From NCBI GenBank assembly GCA_041395245.1, contig JAWLAY010000005.1, positions 248,001 through 312,000 on the forward strand: DNA of 64,000 nt, given 5' to 3'. The notes beneath the pieces are model-generated. The model searched no databases. It saw only the letters and a list, made by a program, of their open reading frames with translations, and was not told the DNA's origin. Within the stretch, counting starts at the first letter, position 1, and each line of letters starts with the position of its first letter. The DNA comes from Aquimonas sp041395245 (GTDB lineage: Bacteria > Pseudomonadota > Gammaproteobacteria > Xanthomonadales > Xanthomonadaceae). This document shows, piece by piece, positions 44,152 to 52,881 of this stretch. A program made the position numbers and the translations under genes.

Positions 44152-44395
44152 CTTGAAACAACAGCGGCTGCAACGCCGTCTGCACTGCCGATTTTTCGCC
44201 GCCTCGTTATGAATTCGCTCACTTATCCTGATCGGCGCGATGTGTCAGCTAGCCGAACGTCAGCCCCAATCTCCTTGCGTGATTGGGTAACTGACCCATC
44301 GGGCCAAACAGGTCAACCAGTGCCCAGCGAAATTGGCACAGGCGGTTCACGCCCGGGCGAACTTTTGCTTCGATTCCTTGGGCCGGCAGGTGCCT
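44141..44395. repeat. Decayed, expanded MITE-like element, copy 3
   Basis: The left arm (GGCCTGTCTGACTTGAAA, GCGGCTGCAA, CCGTCTG, TTCGCCGCCTCG) and right arm (TGCCCAGCGAAATTGGCA, CGAACTTTTGCTTCGATTCC, GGCAGGTGCCT) match the two halves of the element at 62489 in the opposite orientation. The centre is about 90 bases longer than in the other copies and lacks the hairpin. It covers most of the 320-base gap between DUF779 and the secreted protein gene; the last 75 bases hold nothing I recognise. Confidence 0.65.
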
Positions 44396-44471
44396 GGTCT
44401 CGTTGCTTTGGCTGCCTTGAACGGCGATGGCATACGCGTGCTGCGGCCAACGCCATGTAGTACGCCTGCAG

Positions 44472-45026
44472 TCAATCGGTTTGCGGCGCTTCCGTCTCCG
44501 GCGCAGGAGGGAAATAGACCGCATATTCGGCAGCCATTGCGGCAACACGGGCATCGGCTTGAATCTGGGTTGCGAACTGTTCGACGGTGGTCAGCAGCCA
44601 CGCATAACCTTCCTTGCCCAAGCCGTAGGTGCCGTCATCTTTGGTCGACCACATGTTCGTCGCTCGAGTCAGTTTGCGCTCGAATGAGAAGGACGCCACT
44701 TCTTCGCCGTTGGCCCAAATCTCATAGCTGATGACCATGTTGTTACTGTCCACCAGCGGTATCAAGCCCAGCGTTCCGCCCGCCAGAACAGCAGTCAGCG
44801 CACCTGCTGCCTGACCTCCCGGTGTGGGTTTGGTCGAATGTGTGATCAGTAGATTGATTGGGCTGCCATATAGGTCATCGTCGATGTTTGCCAACGAGGG
44901 ATGTTTTTTAATCTCTTCCAACAGCGGCTCACTCGCTATCGAACTCATGAACCGCATCGGCGGAAGCGTCGAGTCGGCGGTCGCGACCATGGGAAGCAGC
45001 AAGGCAAGAAGGATGGATAGGCGCAT
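44472..45026 (-). CDS. Small exported protein of unknown function
   Basis: A 184-residue protein with a clear signal peptide (MRLSILLALLLPMVATA). The mature part has no motif I recognise; it includes a hydrophobic glycine-rich stretch (GALTAVLAGGTLGLIPL) and a strand-rich tail. A frame extends to 45086 but overlaps the upstream protease gene. It follows that gene after seven bases, so the two are probably one operon. Codons and base composition are AT-richer than the surrounding genes, suggesting acquisition. Confidence 0.75.
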   Translation of the reverse strand: MRLSILLALLLPMVATADSTLPPMRFMSSIASEPLLEEIKKHPSLANIDDDLYGSPINLLITHSTKPTPGGQAAGALTAVLAGGTLGLIPLVDSNNMVISYEIWANGEEVASFSFERKLTRATNMWSTKDDGTYGLGKEGYAWLLTTVEQFATQIQADARVAAMAAEYAVYFPPAPETEAPQTD

Positions 45027-45033
45027 GATGATT

Positions 45034-46239
45034 TTACTCGTAGCATTTAATTCGAATGACTGAGCCAAGGGCTGCCTCGTTAGCAATCTCCATTGATCCG
45101 TTACCGAGAGGCTTTGGTTTTGTCACTGGCGCGGCACCATTGTGGCTAAGGAACTGCGAAACGAGTCGTGCTTCCAATGCAAAATTGACGTTCTGAGGCA
45201 GTACGCCGCGCTCGACAAGACTGCTGATGTTCATGGTTCCGACTGTCACTCCAAGCAGTTCTCCGTGGTCTGACACCACGGGCCCGCCGCTTGATCCAGG
45301 CTGGATGGGAGCTGAAAACTGCATTACACCCATGCTGCCCTGAAGTCCCGCCCTGGCGCTGATGTTCCCCCGAGTGATGTTCGGAGTAGGCGCCATCACT
45401 CCCTGAAGCGGGTAGCCAACGTTGGTGACTGCCTCGCCGAGCGTAATGTCGTGGCCCTCACGGAAGGTAAGGTGTTGCGTGCTGGGAAGCCCAGAACGGA
45501 GTAGCGCCAGGTCGAGGATCGCACTACTGGCAACCGGCGTGAGGGTGAAGGTCTTCCCATCGCGGAATCCCTCCAGCAGAGGGCAGTCGCGGGCAACATG
45601 AGCCGCCGTAAGGACCGAACCCTCTGCGTCGACGAAGAATCCCGTGCCGGATTTCACCGGCTCGGACATGTCCACCAGTGTTTCTATGGGGATTTCGTCG
45701 ATGTGTCCGGTGGCTGGAAACTGCACCGGGTCGGGGCGCAGTACGGTCAACACGTCGACCATCAGGTTCTGCATGGCTTGTAGGGCAGCATTGGAAATTC
45801 CGCCACCCGGTCCACCCGCATCGAATCTTTCTGAATGTGTTTGCTTGCCGCTGTGGACGGTTTCACCCTTGGTGTTCCGAAGAACATAATCCAGCGTCAG
45901 TATTACCCGGCCACGATCCGCGTCCCACTCGGGGTCGATGTCAAGAACGAGTCCGTATTGTTCTGACGCGCCCGGCGTGACGGGGTGGAATGTTGAAAAC
46001 AATCGTGCGCCGATCTGATCTCGTGCGCTCGACAATGCCTCGCCAAGTTCCACCCATACTCCCGGGTTTGGCAAGTAAAAGCGCGCATTGAGTTGATTGG
46101 GTGGAATGTAGATGGCGAGTTCGGTTTGATTTGGAACCGTTACGCCTTTGGGTATTTTGATTTTTCGCTCGCGGGCGTCAATGGTCGCGCAAAACAATAA
46201 AATCAGTAACGAAAAAATCTGCAGAATGCGCTGTGCCAT
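45034..46239 (-). CDS. Exported trypsin-like serine protease
   Basis: A 401-residue S1-type protease with a signal peptide (ILQIFSLLILLFCATIDA). The catalytic triad is visible: His in LTAAHVARDC, Asp in SSAILDLALLRSG, and Ser in IQPGSSGGPVVSDH. The 180 residues before the protease domain are of unknown fold. No PDZ domain follows, unlike DegP. The substrate is unknown. Both this gene and its partner are AT-richer than their neighbours and sit between an intact and a partial DUF779 gene. ATG 46239 is chosen for the signal peptide; an earlier one is at 46260. Confidence 0.85.
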   Translation of the reverse strand: MAQRILQIFSLLILLFCATIDARERKIKIPKGVTVPNQTELAIYIPPNQLNARFYLPNPGVWVELGEALSSARDQIGARLFSTFHPVTPGASEQYGLVLDIDPEWDADRGRVILTLDYVLRNTKGETVHSGKQTHSERFDAGGPGGGISNAALQAMQNLMVDVLTVLRPDPVQFPATGHIDEIPIETLVDMSEPVKSGTGFFVDAEGSVLTAAHVARDCPLLEGFRDGKTFTLTPVASSAILDLALLRSGLPSTQHLTFREGHDITLGEAVTNVGYPLQGVMAPTPNITRGNISARAGLQGSMGVMQFSAPIQPGSSGGPVVSDHGELLGVTVGTMNISSLVERGVLPQNVNFALEARLVSQFLSHNGAAPVTKPKPLGNGSMEIANEAALGSVIRIKCYE

Positions 46240-46631
46240 AGCGTGTCCAATTCGGTTCAATCGGCTCAGGCGCGAGCGGCTGAGGTCTTGCCAGAAGGCT
46301 GGGGCGACATCTTAGGCGACGAGACCCGATGTGACAATCAAGTACCGTGATTGAACTCGGGTATCCCGCTTTTGGCCTGTGCTCAATGCAGCGGCGGTAC
46401 TAAATGGATGGGTGGTGCTCGTGAAGGCCGCCTTCGCGACGGTGTGACCATTTGACATGCTGCGGACTGATGGCGTGCTTGCGAGCGTCAGGACGCGGCC
46501 CGCTCACGACCAGATGTCCCCTTTACAGCGCTGTGGATTCCAGCCGTCCGGGTCCATATTCGATGACGTGTCTATTCGAGCGGAAAATGTTCACGGTTGT
46601 GATGGTGCGCGTCTGTCAATGGATGACTCTG
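46240..46631. other. Noncoding region between protease and DUF779 fragment
   Basis: About 390 bases with no convincing gene. A frame from 46452 that runs into the DUF779 fragment has an N-terminus with no family resemblance. Near 46540–46566 a short stretch (CCGTCCGGGTCCATATTCG) weakly resembles the arm of the MITE-like element. The promoter of the protease gene is presumably at the left end. Confidence 0.35.
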
Positions 46632-46859
46632 GGCGAGTATTTGATCGGTGACCATGGCGTGCGCATAGGCGAGATCGCGGGCGCGCCTTTCTACATGAGC
46701 CGCGCGCAGTTCGATTACTGGAAGGACACCCAACTCATCATCGATGTGGTGCCGGGATGGGGCGGAATGTTCTCCCACGAGGGCGGCAAAGGTGTGCGAT
46801 TCCTGACCCGATCCCGCCTGTTCACGGATGACGAACTGGCTACACGTTCGCGCGGCTGA
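46632..46859 (+). pseudogene. Duplicated partial DUF779 gene
   Basis: 46632–46839 aligns without gaps to 43903–44110 of the DUF779 gene, about 87% identical by my count (27 differences in 208), and keeps the frame: GEYLIGDHGVRIGEIAGAPF, YWKDTQLIIDVVPGWGGMF, FLTRSRLFTDDEL, then a stop. The Cys-rich N-terminal half is absent; the reading frame runs back to 46452 into unrelated sequence. It is most likely a remnant of a duplicated or recombined gene, though a chimeric protein cannot be excluded. Confidence 0.75.
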
Positions 46860-47011
46860 TCTGTCCGTTGGGTGTTCGTCCGTGATCCGCCGATCGCGCG
46901 AGCAATATGACGTTTCGATAGCGGAAAATTGACAATGAATCCTTTGCGGGCGGGGTTGAAGAACAACTAACGCCGCTTGGCATTCGGGACGGAGCGGTTC
47001 AAGGTCGACGG

Positions 47012-47029
47012 TTGTCGCAAAATCGTCAT
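47012..47029 (+). promoter_or_regulatory. Possible Pho box upstream of DUF47–pit
   Basis: TTGTCGCAAAATCGTCAT contains two GTC(G/A) half-sites 11 bases apart, resembling the PhoB consensus (CTGTCATAAA-type repeats). It is 83 bases upstream of the DUF47 gene. This is a pattern match only. Confidence 0.35.
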
Positions 47030-47111
47030 TTTGTGGGTTGACCATACCGCCGTTGATGCGCTTGCCCTCAAGCGCGGCGCATCCGGTATATCTCCTTTCC
47101 AGGACGACACC

Positions 47112-47738
47112 ATGTTTTCTCTGCAAACCATCTTTGGCAAAGGCACGCGCTTCTACCAACTTCTTGAACGCGCCGCCACGGGTGCGGAAGACGCCACCAA
47201 GGCGCTGCACGCGCTGGTTTCCAATGACACTGGTGAACCCACGTTGGAAGACTTCAAGCTGGCTCGGCAGCGCGAGCGCGAAGTGGCGGAGGAAATCAGC
47301 AACGAATTGGTTCAAACCTTTGTGACCCCGCTGGAGCGGGAGGACATTGAGGCACTGGGGAGCGCCCTCTACAAAATCCCCAAGCAGGTGGAGAAATTCG
47401 CCGACCGATACGTTCACGCGAAGCAACATTTGCACGGCATCGACTTTTCTCCGCGCGCCGCCATGTTGGCCGAGGCCGCTGGCGTCGTGGTCGAGATGGT
47501 TGCAGGTCTGCGCAAGATGAACCTTGACCACATGAAGTTGCTCAGCGACAAGCTGCGTGCGATCGAGTCCGAGGCGGATCGTCTGATTCTTGAGCTTTAC
47601 CGAGATCTGTACTCGGGCAAGTACGACGGCTTGCAGGTGCTGCTGATCAAGGACTTCTTCGAAATTCTGGAAAAAGCCATTGACCGGTGCCGCGAAGCGG
47701 GTGTGGTTACGTATCAGATTGTTCTGAAGAACTCCTGA
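47112..47738 (+). CDS. DUF47/PhoU-like protein of the Pit transporter
   Basis: A 208-residue, almost all-helical protein of the DUF47 (PhoU-related) family that usually sits with a Pit phosphate transporter and is thought to regulate it. Characteristic pieces include GKGTRFYQLLERAATGAEDAT, FVTPLEREDIEALG, and RAIESEADRLILELYRDLYS. Metal-binding Glu/Asp residues typical of PhoU are present. It starts at ATG 47112 and lies nine bases before pit. Confidence 0.92.
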   Translation: MFSLQTIFGKGTRFYQLLERAATGAEDATKALHALVSNDTGEPTLEDFKLARQREREVAEEISNELVQTFVTPLEREDIEALGSALYKIPKQVEKFADRYVHAKQHLHGIDFSPRAAMLAEAAGVVVEMVAGLRKMNLDHMKLLSDKLRAIESEADRLILELYRDLYSGKYDGLQVLLIKDFFEILEKAIDRCREAGVVTYQIVLKNS

Positions 47739-47747
47739 GCACGCGCC

Positions 47748-48863
47748 ATGGAGTTGACCATCCTCTTGCTGTTCATCCTGACAGCGTTGGTTTTTGAGTT
47801 CATCAATGGATTTCACGACACCGCGAACTCAATCGCGACGGTCGTTGCGACCAAAGTCCTTAGTCCCAATCAGGCGATTCTGTTGGCGGCGGGCACCAAT
47901 CTGTTTGGTGCGCTCGTGGGCGAGGCGGTCGCCAAGACCATTTCCTCGGGTTTGATTGACGCCAACGTGCTGACGGTAACGTCCGAGATATTGATGTGCG
48001 GGCTGATCGGTGGAATCGCGTGGAATCTGTTGACGTGGTGGCTTGGCTTACCGTCCTCGTCAAGCCACGCGATGATCGGGGGACTATGCGGTGCCGCAGT
48101 CGGTGCGACGGACACCAATTGGTCAGTACTGATCTGGGCCCAATCCGCAGATCCCTGGTACAAGGGTGGCGGCCTCTTGTACAAGGTGGTCTTGCCGATG
48201 ATCAGCTCGCCAGTGATCGGATTCCTTCTTGGCGTGATGATCATGGGTCTGCTGTTTTTTCTCATTGCTTGGCTTGGGCGACGACCCGGCTGGTTAGGAG
48301 GACTCGCTAGACCTCGCTGGGTCAACGCATTTTTTGGTAAGGCGCAGCTGGTGTCTGCAGCCTACATGGGATTCGCTCACGGGCTGAACGATGCACAAAA
48401 GACGATGGGCTTGATTGCGCTGGCGATCGTGGGCGCCCATTCGGTCGGGCACCTCCAAAATCTGCCTCCCTACCTCGAATTTCTGCGCCCAGATGGCGAT
48501 GGGATTGATACATGGATCAAGGTCACATGTGCGCTGGTGATGGCATCGGGAACGGCCGTGGGCGGCTGGCGGATAATCAGGACGCTGGGTCACAAGATGG
48601 TGAAGCTGCATCCCGTGCATGGCTTCGCCGCGGAAACTGCCTCGGCGACGATTCTGTCCGGCGCCGCCATGCTCGGGATGCCGGTATCCACCACGCACAG
48701 CATTTCGACCGCGATCATGGGCGTTGGCTTTGCCAAGAGCTCGCGCGCGCTGAAGTGGGGTGTTATTGAGCGAATTCTCTGGGCCTGGATTCTGACCTTG
48801 CCGGTTACCGGCCTGATGGGTTACCTGCTGGTTCGCGTCTTGAAGGGATTTGGCGTGCTCTGA
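47748..48863 (+). CDS. Low-affinity inorganic phosphate transporter (Pit)
   Basis: A 371-residue inner-membrane transporter that moves phosphate, as metal phosphate, with protons. It contains about ten membrane segments and the duplicated PiT signature: EFINGFHDTANSIATVVAT in the first half and GFAHGLNDAQKTMGLIAL in the second. It shares a transcript with the DUF47 gene. A small hairpin with T6 follows (48892–48919). Confidence 0.94.
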   Translation: MELTILLLFILTALVFEFINGFHDTANSIATVVATKVLSPNQAILLAAGTNLFGALVGEAVAKTISSGLIDANVLTVTSEILMCGLIGGIAWNLLTWWLGLPSSSSHAMIGGLCGAAVGATDTNWSVLIWAQSADPWYKGGGLLYKVVLPMISSPVIGFLLGVMIMGLLFFLIAWLGRRPGWLGGLARPRWVNAFFGKAQLVSAAYMGFAHGLNDAQKTMGLIALAIVGAHSVGHLQNLPPYLEFLRPDGDGIDTWIKVTCALVMASGTAVGGWRIIRTLGHKMVKLHPVHGFAAETASATILSGAAMLGMPVSTTHSISTAIMGVGFAKSSRALKWGVIERILWAWILTLPVTGLMGYLLVRVLKGFGVL

Positions 48864-48891
48864 GCAAAACTCGAACGTCGTGGTAAAGCGA

Positions 48892-48919
48892 CGACAGCGT
48901 GGGTCTGTCGCCGTTTTTT
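48892..48919 (+). terminator. Terminator between pit and rsxB
   Basis: A short CGACAG/CTGTCG hairpin followed by CCG and T6, lying between the convergent pit and rsxB genes. Confidence 0.6.
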
Positions 48920-48928
48920 GCGTGTTGC

Positions 48929-49441
48929 TCAGGATTGCGACAAGTCGGTTGGCCTCATTTCGATGCAATCGACCGGGCAGGGCGGCAGGCAGAGGTCGCA
49001 GCCGGTGCAGAGATCCGCGATGACGGTGTGCATGCGCTTGCTGGCCCCAACGATGGCATCGACCGGACAGGCTTGAATGCACTTGGTGCAGCCGATGCAG
49101 GTTTCCTCCAGGATGAACGCGACGCGAGATGGCTTTTGTTCGCCGTTTTCGGCATTGAGCGGAAGCGGCTCGCGCCCCAGCAGGTCGGCCAGCGCACGAA
49201 TGGTCTCGTCGCCGCCGGGAGGGCATTGATTGATGTTCGCCTCACCGCGGGCAATCGCCTCCGCGTAGGGGCGGCAACCGGGATACTGGCACTGCGCGCA
49301 CTGAGTCTGCGGCAGCAAGGCGTTGATGCGATCTGCCATCGGATCGCCTTCGACCCGAAAGCGCCGTGCCGACCACACCAGCAACAGCCCCAGCAGCAAG
49401 GCCAGCGATCCGATCAGCAGACTGCCCAGCAGCAGGTTCAC
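48929..49441 (-). CDS. rsxB: Electron transport complex subunit RsxB/RnfB
   Basis: Iron-sulfur subunit of the Rnf/Rsx complex, which transfers electrons at the membrane; in E. coli it keeps SoxR reduced. The 170-residue protein has an N-terminal membrane helix, a 4Fe-4S Cys cluster (CAQCQYPGCRPYAEAI), and two ferredoxin-type clusters (CIGCTKCIQACPVDAI and CTGCDLCLPPCPVDCIE). Its GTG start overlaps the rsxA stop (GTGA). rsxC, D, G and E do not follow; the next gene is the convergent pit. Confidence 0.93.
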   Translation of the reverse strand: MNLLLGSLLIGSLALLLGLLLVWSARRFRVEGDPMADRINALLPQTQCAQCQYPGCRPYAEAIARGEANINQCPPGGDETIRALADLLGREPLPLNAENGEQKPSRVAFILEETCIGCTKCIQACPVDAIVGASKRMHTVIADLCTGCDLCLPPCPVDCIEMRPTDLSQS

Positions 49442-50016
49442 CGATCCATGCCCGCAAAGCCCATGAAGGCCAGCGCCATCAGACCCGCCGTGATCAGGGC
49501 GATGGGTGTGCCACGGAAACTGGCCGGTGTTTGAGCCGCCTCCAGCCGTTCGCGCATCGCGGCAAACAGGATCAACACCAGCGAAAAGCCCAGCGCCGCG
49601 CCAAAGCCGTACAACAAGGCATGCATAAAGCGGTGCTGGGTTTGCGCGTTCAGCAGCGCGACGCCGAGCACCGCGCAATTGGTGGTTATCAGCGGCAAAT
49701 AGATGCCGAGCACGCGGTACAAGGCGGGTGCCTGACGTTTCATCACGGTCTCGGTGAACTGCACGACAGCGGCGATCAGCAGGATGAAGCCGAGGGTACG
49801 CAGATGGTCCAGTTGCAGCGGCTGCAGCAGCCAGGTCTGCAACATCCACGACAGTCCAGCCGAAAGCGTCAGCACAAAGGCGGTCGCCAGCGCCATGCCG
49901 TAGGCGGCATCGAGCCGTCGTGACACGCCCATGAATGGGCATAGCCCAAGAAACTTGGCCAGCACGAAGTTGTTGACGAACACCGTGCCGATCAGGATCA
50001 GCGCCACTTCGCTCAT
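49438..50016 (-). CDS. rsxA: Electron transport complex subunit RsxA/RnfA
   Basis: A 192-residue six-helix membrane subunit of the Rsx/Rnf complex. It contains the conserved NNFVLAKFLGLCPFMGVSR near the N-terminus and ITTNCAVLGVAL with the second Cys motif. It lies 17 bases downstream of metG and overlaps rsxB. Confidence 0.94.
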   Translation of the reverse strand: MSEVALILIGTVFVNNFVLAKFLGLCPFMGVSRRLDAAYGMALATAFVLTLSAGLSWMLQTWLLQPLQLDHLRTLGFILLIAAVVQFTETVMKRQAPALYRVLGIYLPLITTNCAVLGVALLNAQTQHRFMHALLYGFGAALGFSLVLILFAAMRERLEAAQTPASFRGTPIALITAGLMALAFMGFAGMDR

Positions 50017-50033
50017 GGCCGCCGCGTTCCGGC

Positions 50034-52118
50034 CTATTTCACGCTGGAGCCAGCCTGCGCACCGCTGTCGACATCCAGCAGGAACAGGTCATCGCCGCCG
50101 CTGCCCGCGGACAGGATCATGCCCTCCGAAATACCGAAGCGCATTTTGCGAGGGGCCAGATTGGCGATGAAAACGACCTTGCGTCCGACCAGCTTGGCTG
50201 GCTCGGCGTAGGCGGCGCGGATGCCCGAGAAAATCTGACGTTCGCCAAGTTCCCCGGCATCCAGCTTGAAGCGCAGCAGTTTGTCGCTGCCCTCGACGAC
50301 ATCGCATTCCAGAACATGGCCGATGCGCAGGTCGAGTTTGGCGAAGTCGGCGATGTCGATCGTGGCGGGCGCGGTGCTCTCGCTGGTCGCGGCTGGCGCG
50401 TTGCTTGCTTTGCTGACGGGTTTGGCCGCGGCCTCGGTGGCTTGAACCGGTGTCAGGCTTTCCTTGCTCTGTTCGATCATGGCTTCGATGTGTTTGGGGT
50501 CGATGCGGGTGGCGAGGGCTTCGTAAGGGCGGATGAGGTGATTCAGCAGCGGCTGCGCAACGGCATCGAAACTCGCCAGCGGGTTGTCGAGGAACTGTTC
50601 GATGCGCGACGTAGTGGCGGGCAGAATCGGCGCGAGGTAGGTGGCGAGCAGGCGGAACATGTTGATTGCCAGTGTGCAGACATCGTGCAGCTGGGGGCTT
50701 GCGCCCTGCTTCGCCATCGCCCACGGGGCCTTGTTGGCGATCAGTTCGTTGGTGGCGTCGGCTTCCGCCATGATGCTGCGCAACGCGGCATTGAAATCGC
50801 CGCGCGCAAATCCGCCCGAGGTGCCAAGACAGGCCTCAGCCAAGCGCGTCTGTGCCGACAAGTAGAAGCCCAGTGACTCATCGTCCAGTTCGGGCGCCAG
50901 TCGTCCCTCGAAATGTTTGTGAATGAAGCCCGCACAGCGACTGGCGATGTTGACGAACTTGCCGACGATGTCAGCGTTCACCCGCTGCGCGAAGTCTTCG
51001 AGATTGAGGTCGAGGTCGTCCACGCCGCCTGAGGACTTGGCGGCGTAGTAGTAGCGCAGGTATTCGGGCTGCAAACCGACATCCAGATAGGTACGGGCCT
51101 GGATGAAGGTGCCGCGCGATTTGGACATCTTGGCGCCATTGACGGTCAGATAGCCGTTGACGTGCAGGTGCGTCGGCACGTTGATCCCCGCGCCGTGCAG
51201 CATTGCTGGCCAGAACAGGCCGTGGAAATTGACGATGTCCTTGCCGATGAAATGATGCATGCGGGTGGTGGTGCCCGCCCGGATGTTCGACTCGAAGTCG
51301 AGGCCGGTCTTTTCGCAATACGCCTTGAAGCTGCCGAGATAGCCGATCGGCGCATCCAGCCAGACGTAGAAGTATTTGCCTGGCGCGTCCGGAATCGGAA
51401 AGCCGAAGTAGGGCGCATCGCGCGAGATGTCCCAGTCGCGCAGTCCGCTGTTCAGCCACTCGGCCAGTTTGGCCTTGACGCCGCTGTCGGCGACATCGCC
51501 GCTCAGCCAGTCGCGCAAAAAGGTCTCGAACTTGCCCAGTTCGAAGAAGTAGTGTTCCGAATCGCGCAGCACGGGAACCGCACCCGACACCACGGAACGC
51601 GGGTTCTTCAGATCGGTGGGCGCGTAGGCCGCGCCGCAGACTTCGCAGTTATCGCCGTATTGGTCTACCGCACCGCACTTCGGACAGTCGCCCTTGATGT
51701 AGCGATCCGGCAGGAACATCTGCTTTTCCGGATCGAACAGTTGCTGGATTGAGCGCTGCGCGATGTAACCGCCTTCCCGCAGGGCCAGATAGATGCGATT
51801 GGCCATCGCCTGATTTTCAGGTGTGTGGGTGCTGTGGTAGTGGTCGAAAGCCACGCCGAATTCGGCGAAGTCGCGCTCGTGGCTGGCCTGAATGGCCGCA
51901 ATGAAGTCTTCCGGGGCTTTGCCCGCTTTCTCGGCCGCCAGCATGATCGGCGTACCGTGCGCGTCGTCAGCGCAGACGAACCACGCCTCGCGCCCTTGCA
52001 TGCGTTGCGCACGCACCCAGATGTCAGCCTGGATATAGCCGACCAGATGGCCGAGATGCAGATGGCCATTGGCATAGGGCAGGGCGCAGGTCACCAACAG
52101 TTTGGCTTGATCGGTCAT
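50034..52118 (-). CDS. metG: Methionyl-tRNA synthetase
   Basis: Charges tRNA-Met. The 694-residue protein has the HIGH-type motif in YANGHLHLGHLVGY, the zinc-binding CPKCGAVDQYGDNCEVCGA, the KMSKS motif in GAKMSKSRGTF, and a C-terminal OB-fold tRNA-binding/dimer domain (DFAKLDLRIGHVLECD). The length is normal. It is codirectional with tag upstream and rsxA downstream. Confidence 0.97.
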   Translation of the reverse strand: MTDQAKLLVTCALPYANGHLHLGHLVGYIQADIWVRAQRMQGREAWFVCADDAHGTPIMLAAEKAGKAPEDFIAAIQASHERDFAEFGVAFDHYHSTHTPENQAMANRIYLALREGGYIAQRSIQQLFDPEKQMFLPDRYIKGDCPKCGAVDQYGDNCEVCGAAYAPTDLKNPRSVVSGAVPVLRDSEHYFFELGKFETFLRDWLSGDVADSGVKAKLAEWLNSGLRDWDISRDAPYFGFPIPDAPGKYFYVWLDAPIGYLGSFKAYCEKTGLDFESNIRAGTTTRMHHFIGKDIVNFHGLFWPAMLHGAGINVPTHLHVNGYLTVNGAKMSKSRGTFIQARTYLDVGLQPEYLRYYYAAKSSGGVDDLDLNLEDFAQRVNADIVGKFVNIASRCAGFIHKHFEGRLAPELDDESLGFYLSAQTRLAEACLGTSGGFARGDFNAALRSIMAEADATNELIANKAPWAMAKQGASPQLHDVCTLAINMFRLLATYLAPILPATTSRIEQFLDNPLASFDAVAQPLLNHLIRPYEALATRIDPKHIEAMIEQSKESLTPVQATEAAAKPVSKASNAPAATSESTAPATIDIADFAKLDLRIGHVLECDVVEGSDKLLRFKLDAGELGERQIFSGIRAAYAEPAKLVGRKVVFIANLAPRKMRFGISEGMILSAGSGGDDLFLLDVDSGAQAGSSVK

Positions 52119-52163
52119 GGCAGCAATGGCAGAAGCAGGAAGGTCGGCGATTATCCCATGCGA

Positions 52164-52817
52164 TCAGCGCGGACGCTGGAACGCGGCGCGCGCTTGCTCG
52201 ACTTGCGCACGAAAGTCGCAGGCTGCCATGTGATCGTTGACCATGCCGACCGACTGCATGAACGCATACATCGTCGTTGGACCGACAAACGCCCATCCGC
52301 GTTTCTTCAGCGCCTTGGACAGTGCCAGCGAGCTGGGTGACTGGGTCATCGCACACAGGCTGGGGCGATCAAACTGCTTCGGGCGTTCGGCGCTGTCGGG
52401 TTCGTAACGCCAGAAGAAGGCCGCCAGCGAGCCCGCTTCGTCGCGCAGTGCCAAGGCACGACGGGCGTTGTTGAGCACCGCCTCGATCTTGCCGCGGTGG
52501 CGCACGATGCCCGCATCCTGCAGCAAGCGGGCGACGTCCTGTTCACCGAACCGCGCCATCTGCTCGATGTCGAAACCGGCGAATGCAGCGCGGAAATGCT
52601 CACGTTTGCGCAGGATGGTCAGCCAGGACAGGCCGGATTGAAAGCCTTCGAGGCAGACCTTTTCGAATAGACGGCGGTCATCGGCGACCGGACGGCCCCA
52701 TTCGTGATCGTGGTAGTGCGCGTAGTCGGGTAGACCGCCATGCCACCAACAGCGGAAACAGCCATCGCTGCCGGGAATGACGCCATCCACTTCGGGGCTG
52801 AACGAGGGTGTGCTCAT
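52164..52817 (-). CDS. tag: DNA-3-methyladenine glycosylase I
   Basis: Removes 3-methyladenine from alkylated DNA. The 217-residue protein matches Tag: CFRCWWHGGLPDYAHYHDHEWGRP in two parts, EGFQSGLSWLTILRKRE, and FVGPTTMYAFMQSVGMVNDH followed by a Cys that completes the zinc site. It begins just before the divergent prmB and is followed by metG after 45 bases. Confidence 0.94.
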   Translation of the reverse strand: MSTPSFSPEVDGVIPGSDGCFRCWWHGGLPDYAHYHDHEWGRPVADDRRLFEKVCLEGFQSGLSWLTILRKREHFRAAFAGFDIEQMARFGEQDVARLLQDAGIVRHRGKIEAVLNNARRALALRDEAGSLAAFFWRYEPDSAERPKQFDRPSLCAMTQSPSSLALSKALKKRGWAFVGPTTMYAFMQSVGMVNDHMAACDFRAQVEQARAAFQRPR

Positions 52818-52881
52818 GGCGGCGCTCGGTGCGGGGGAAAGGCACGTTTATACTGCACGGCCCAGACCGATTGACCCTGCC

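Noticed and set aside
46536..46566. A stretch resembling one arm of the MITE-like element
   Set aside because: Only about 20 bases match weakly and no second arm is present.
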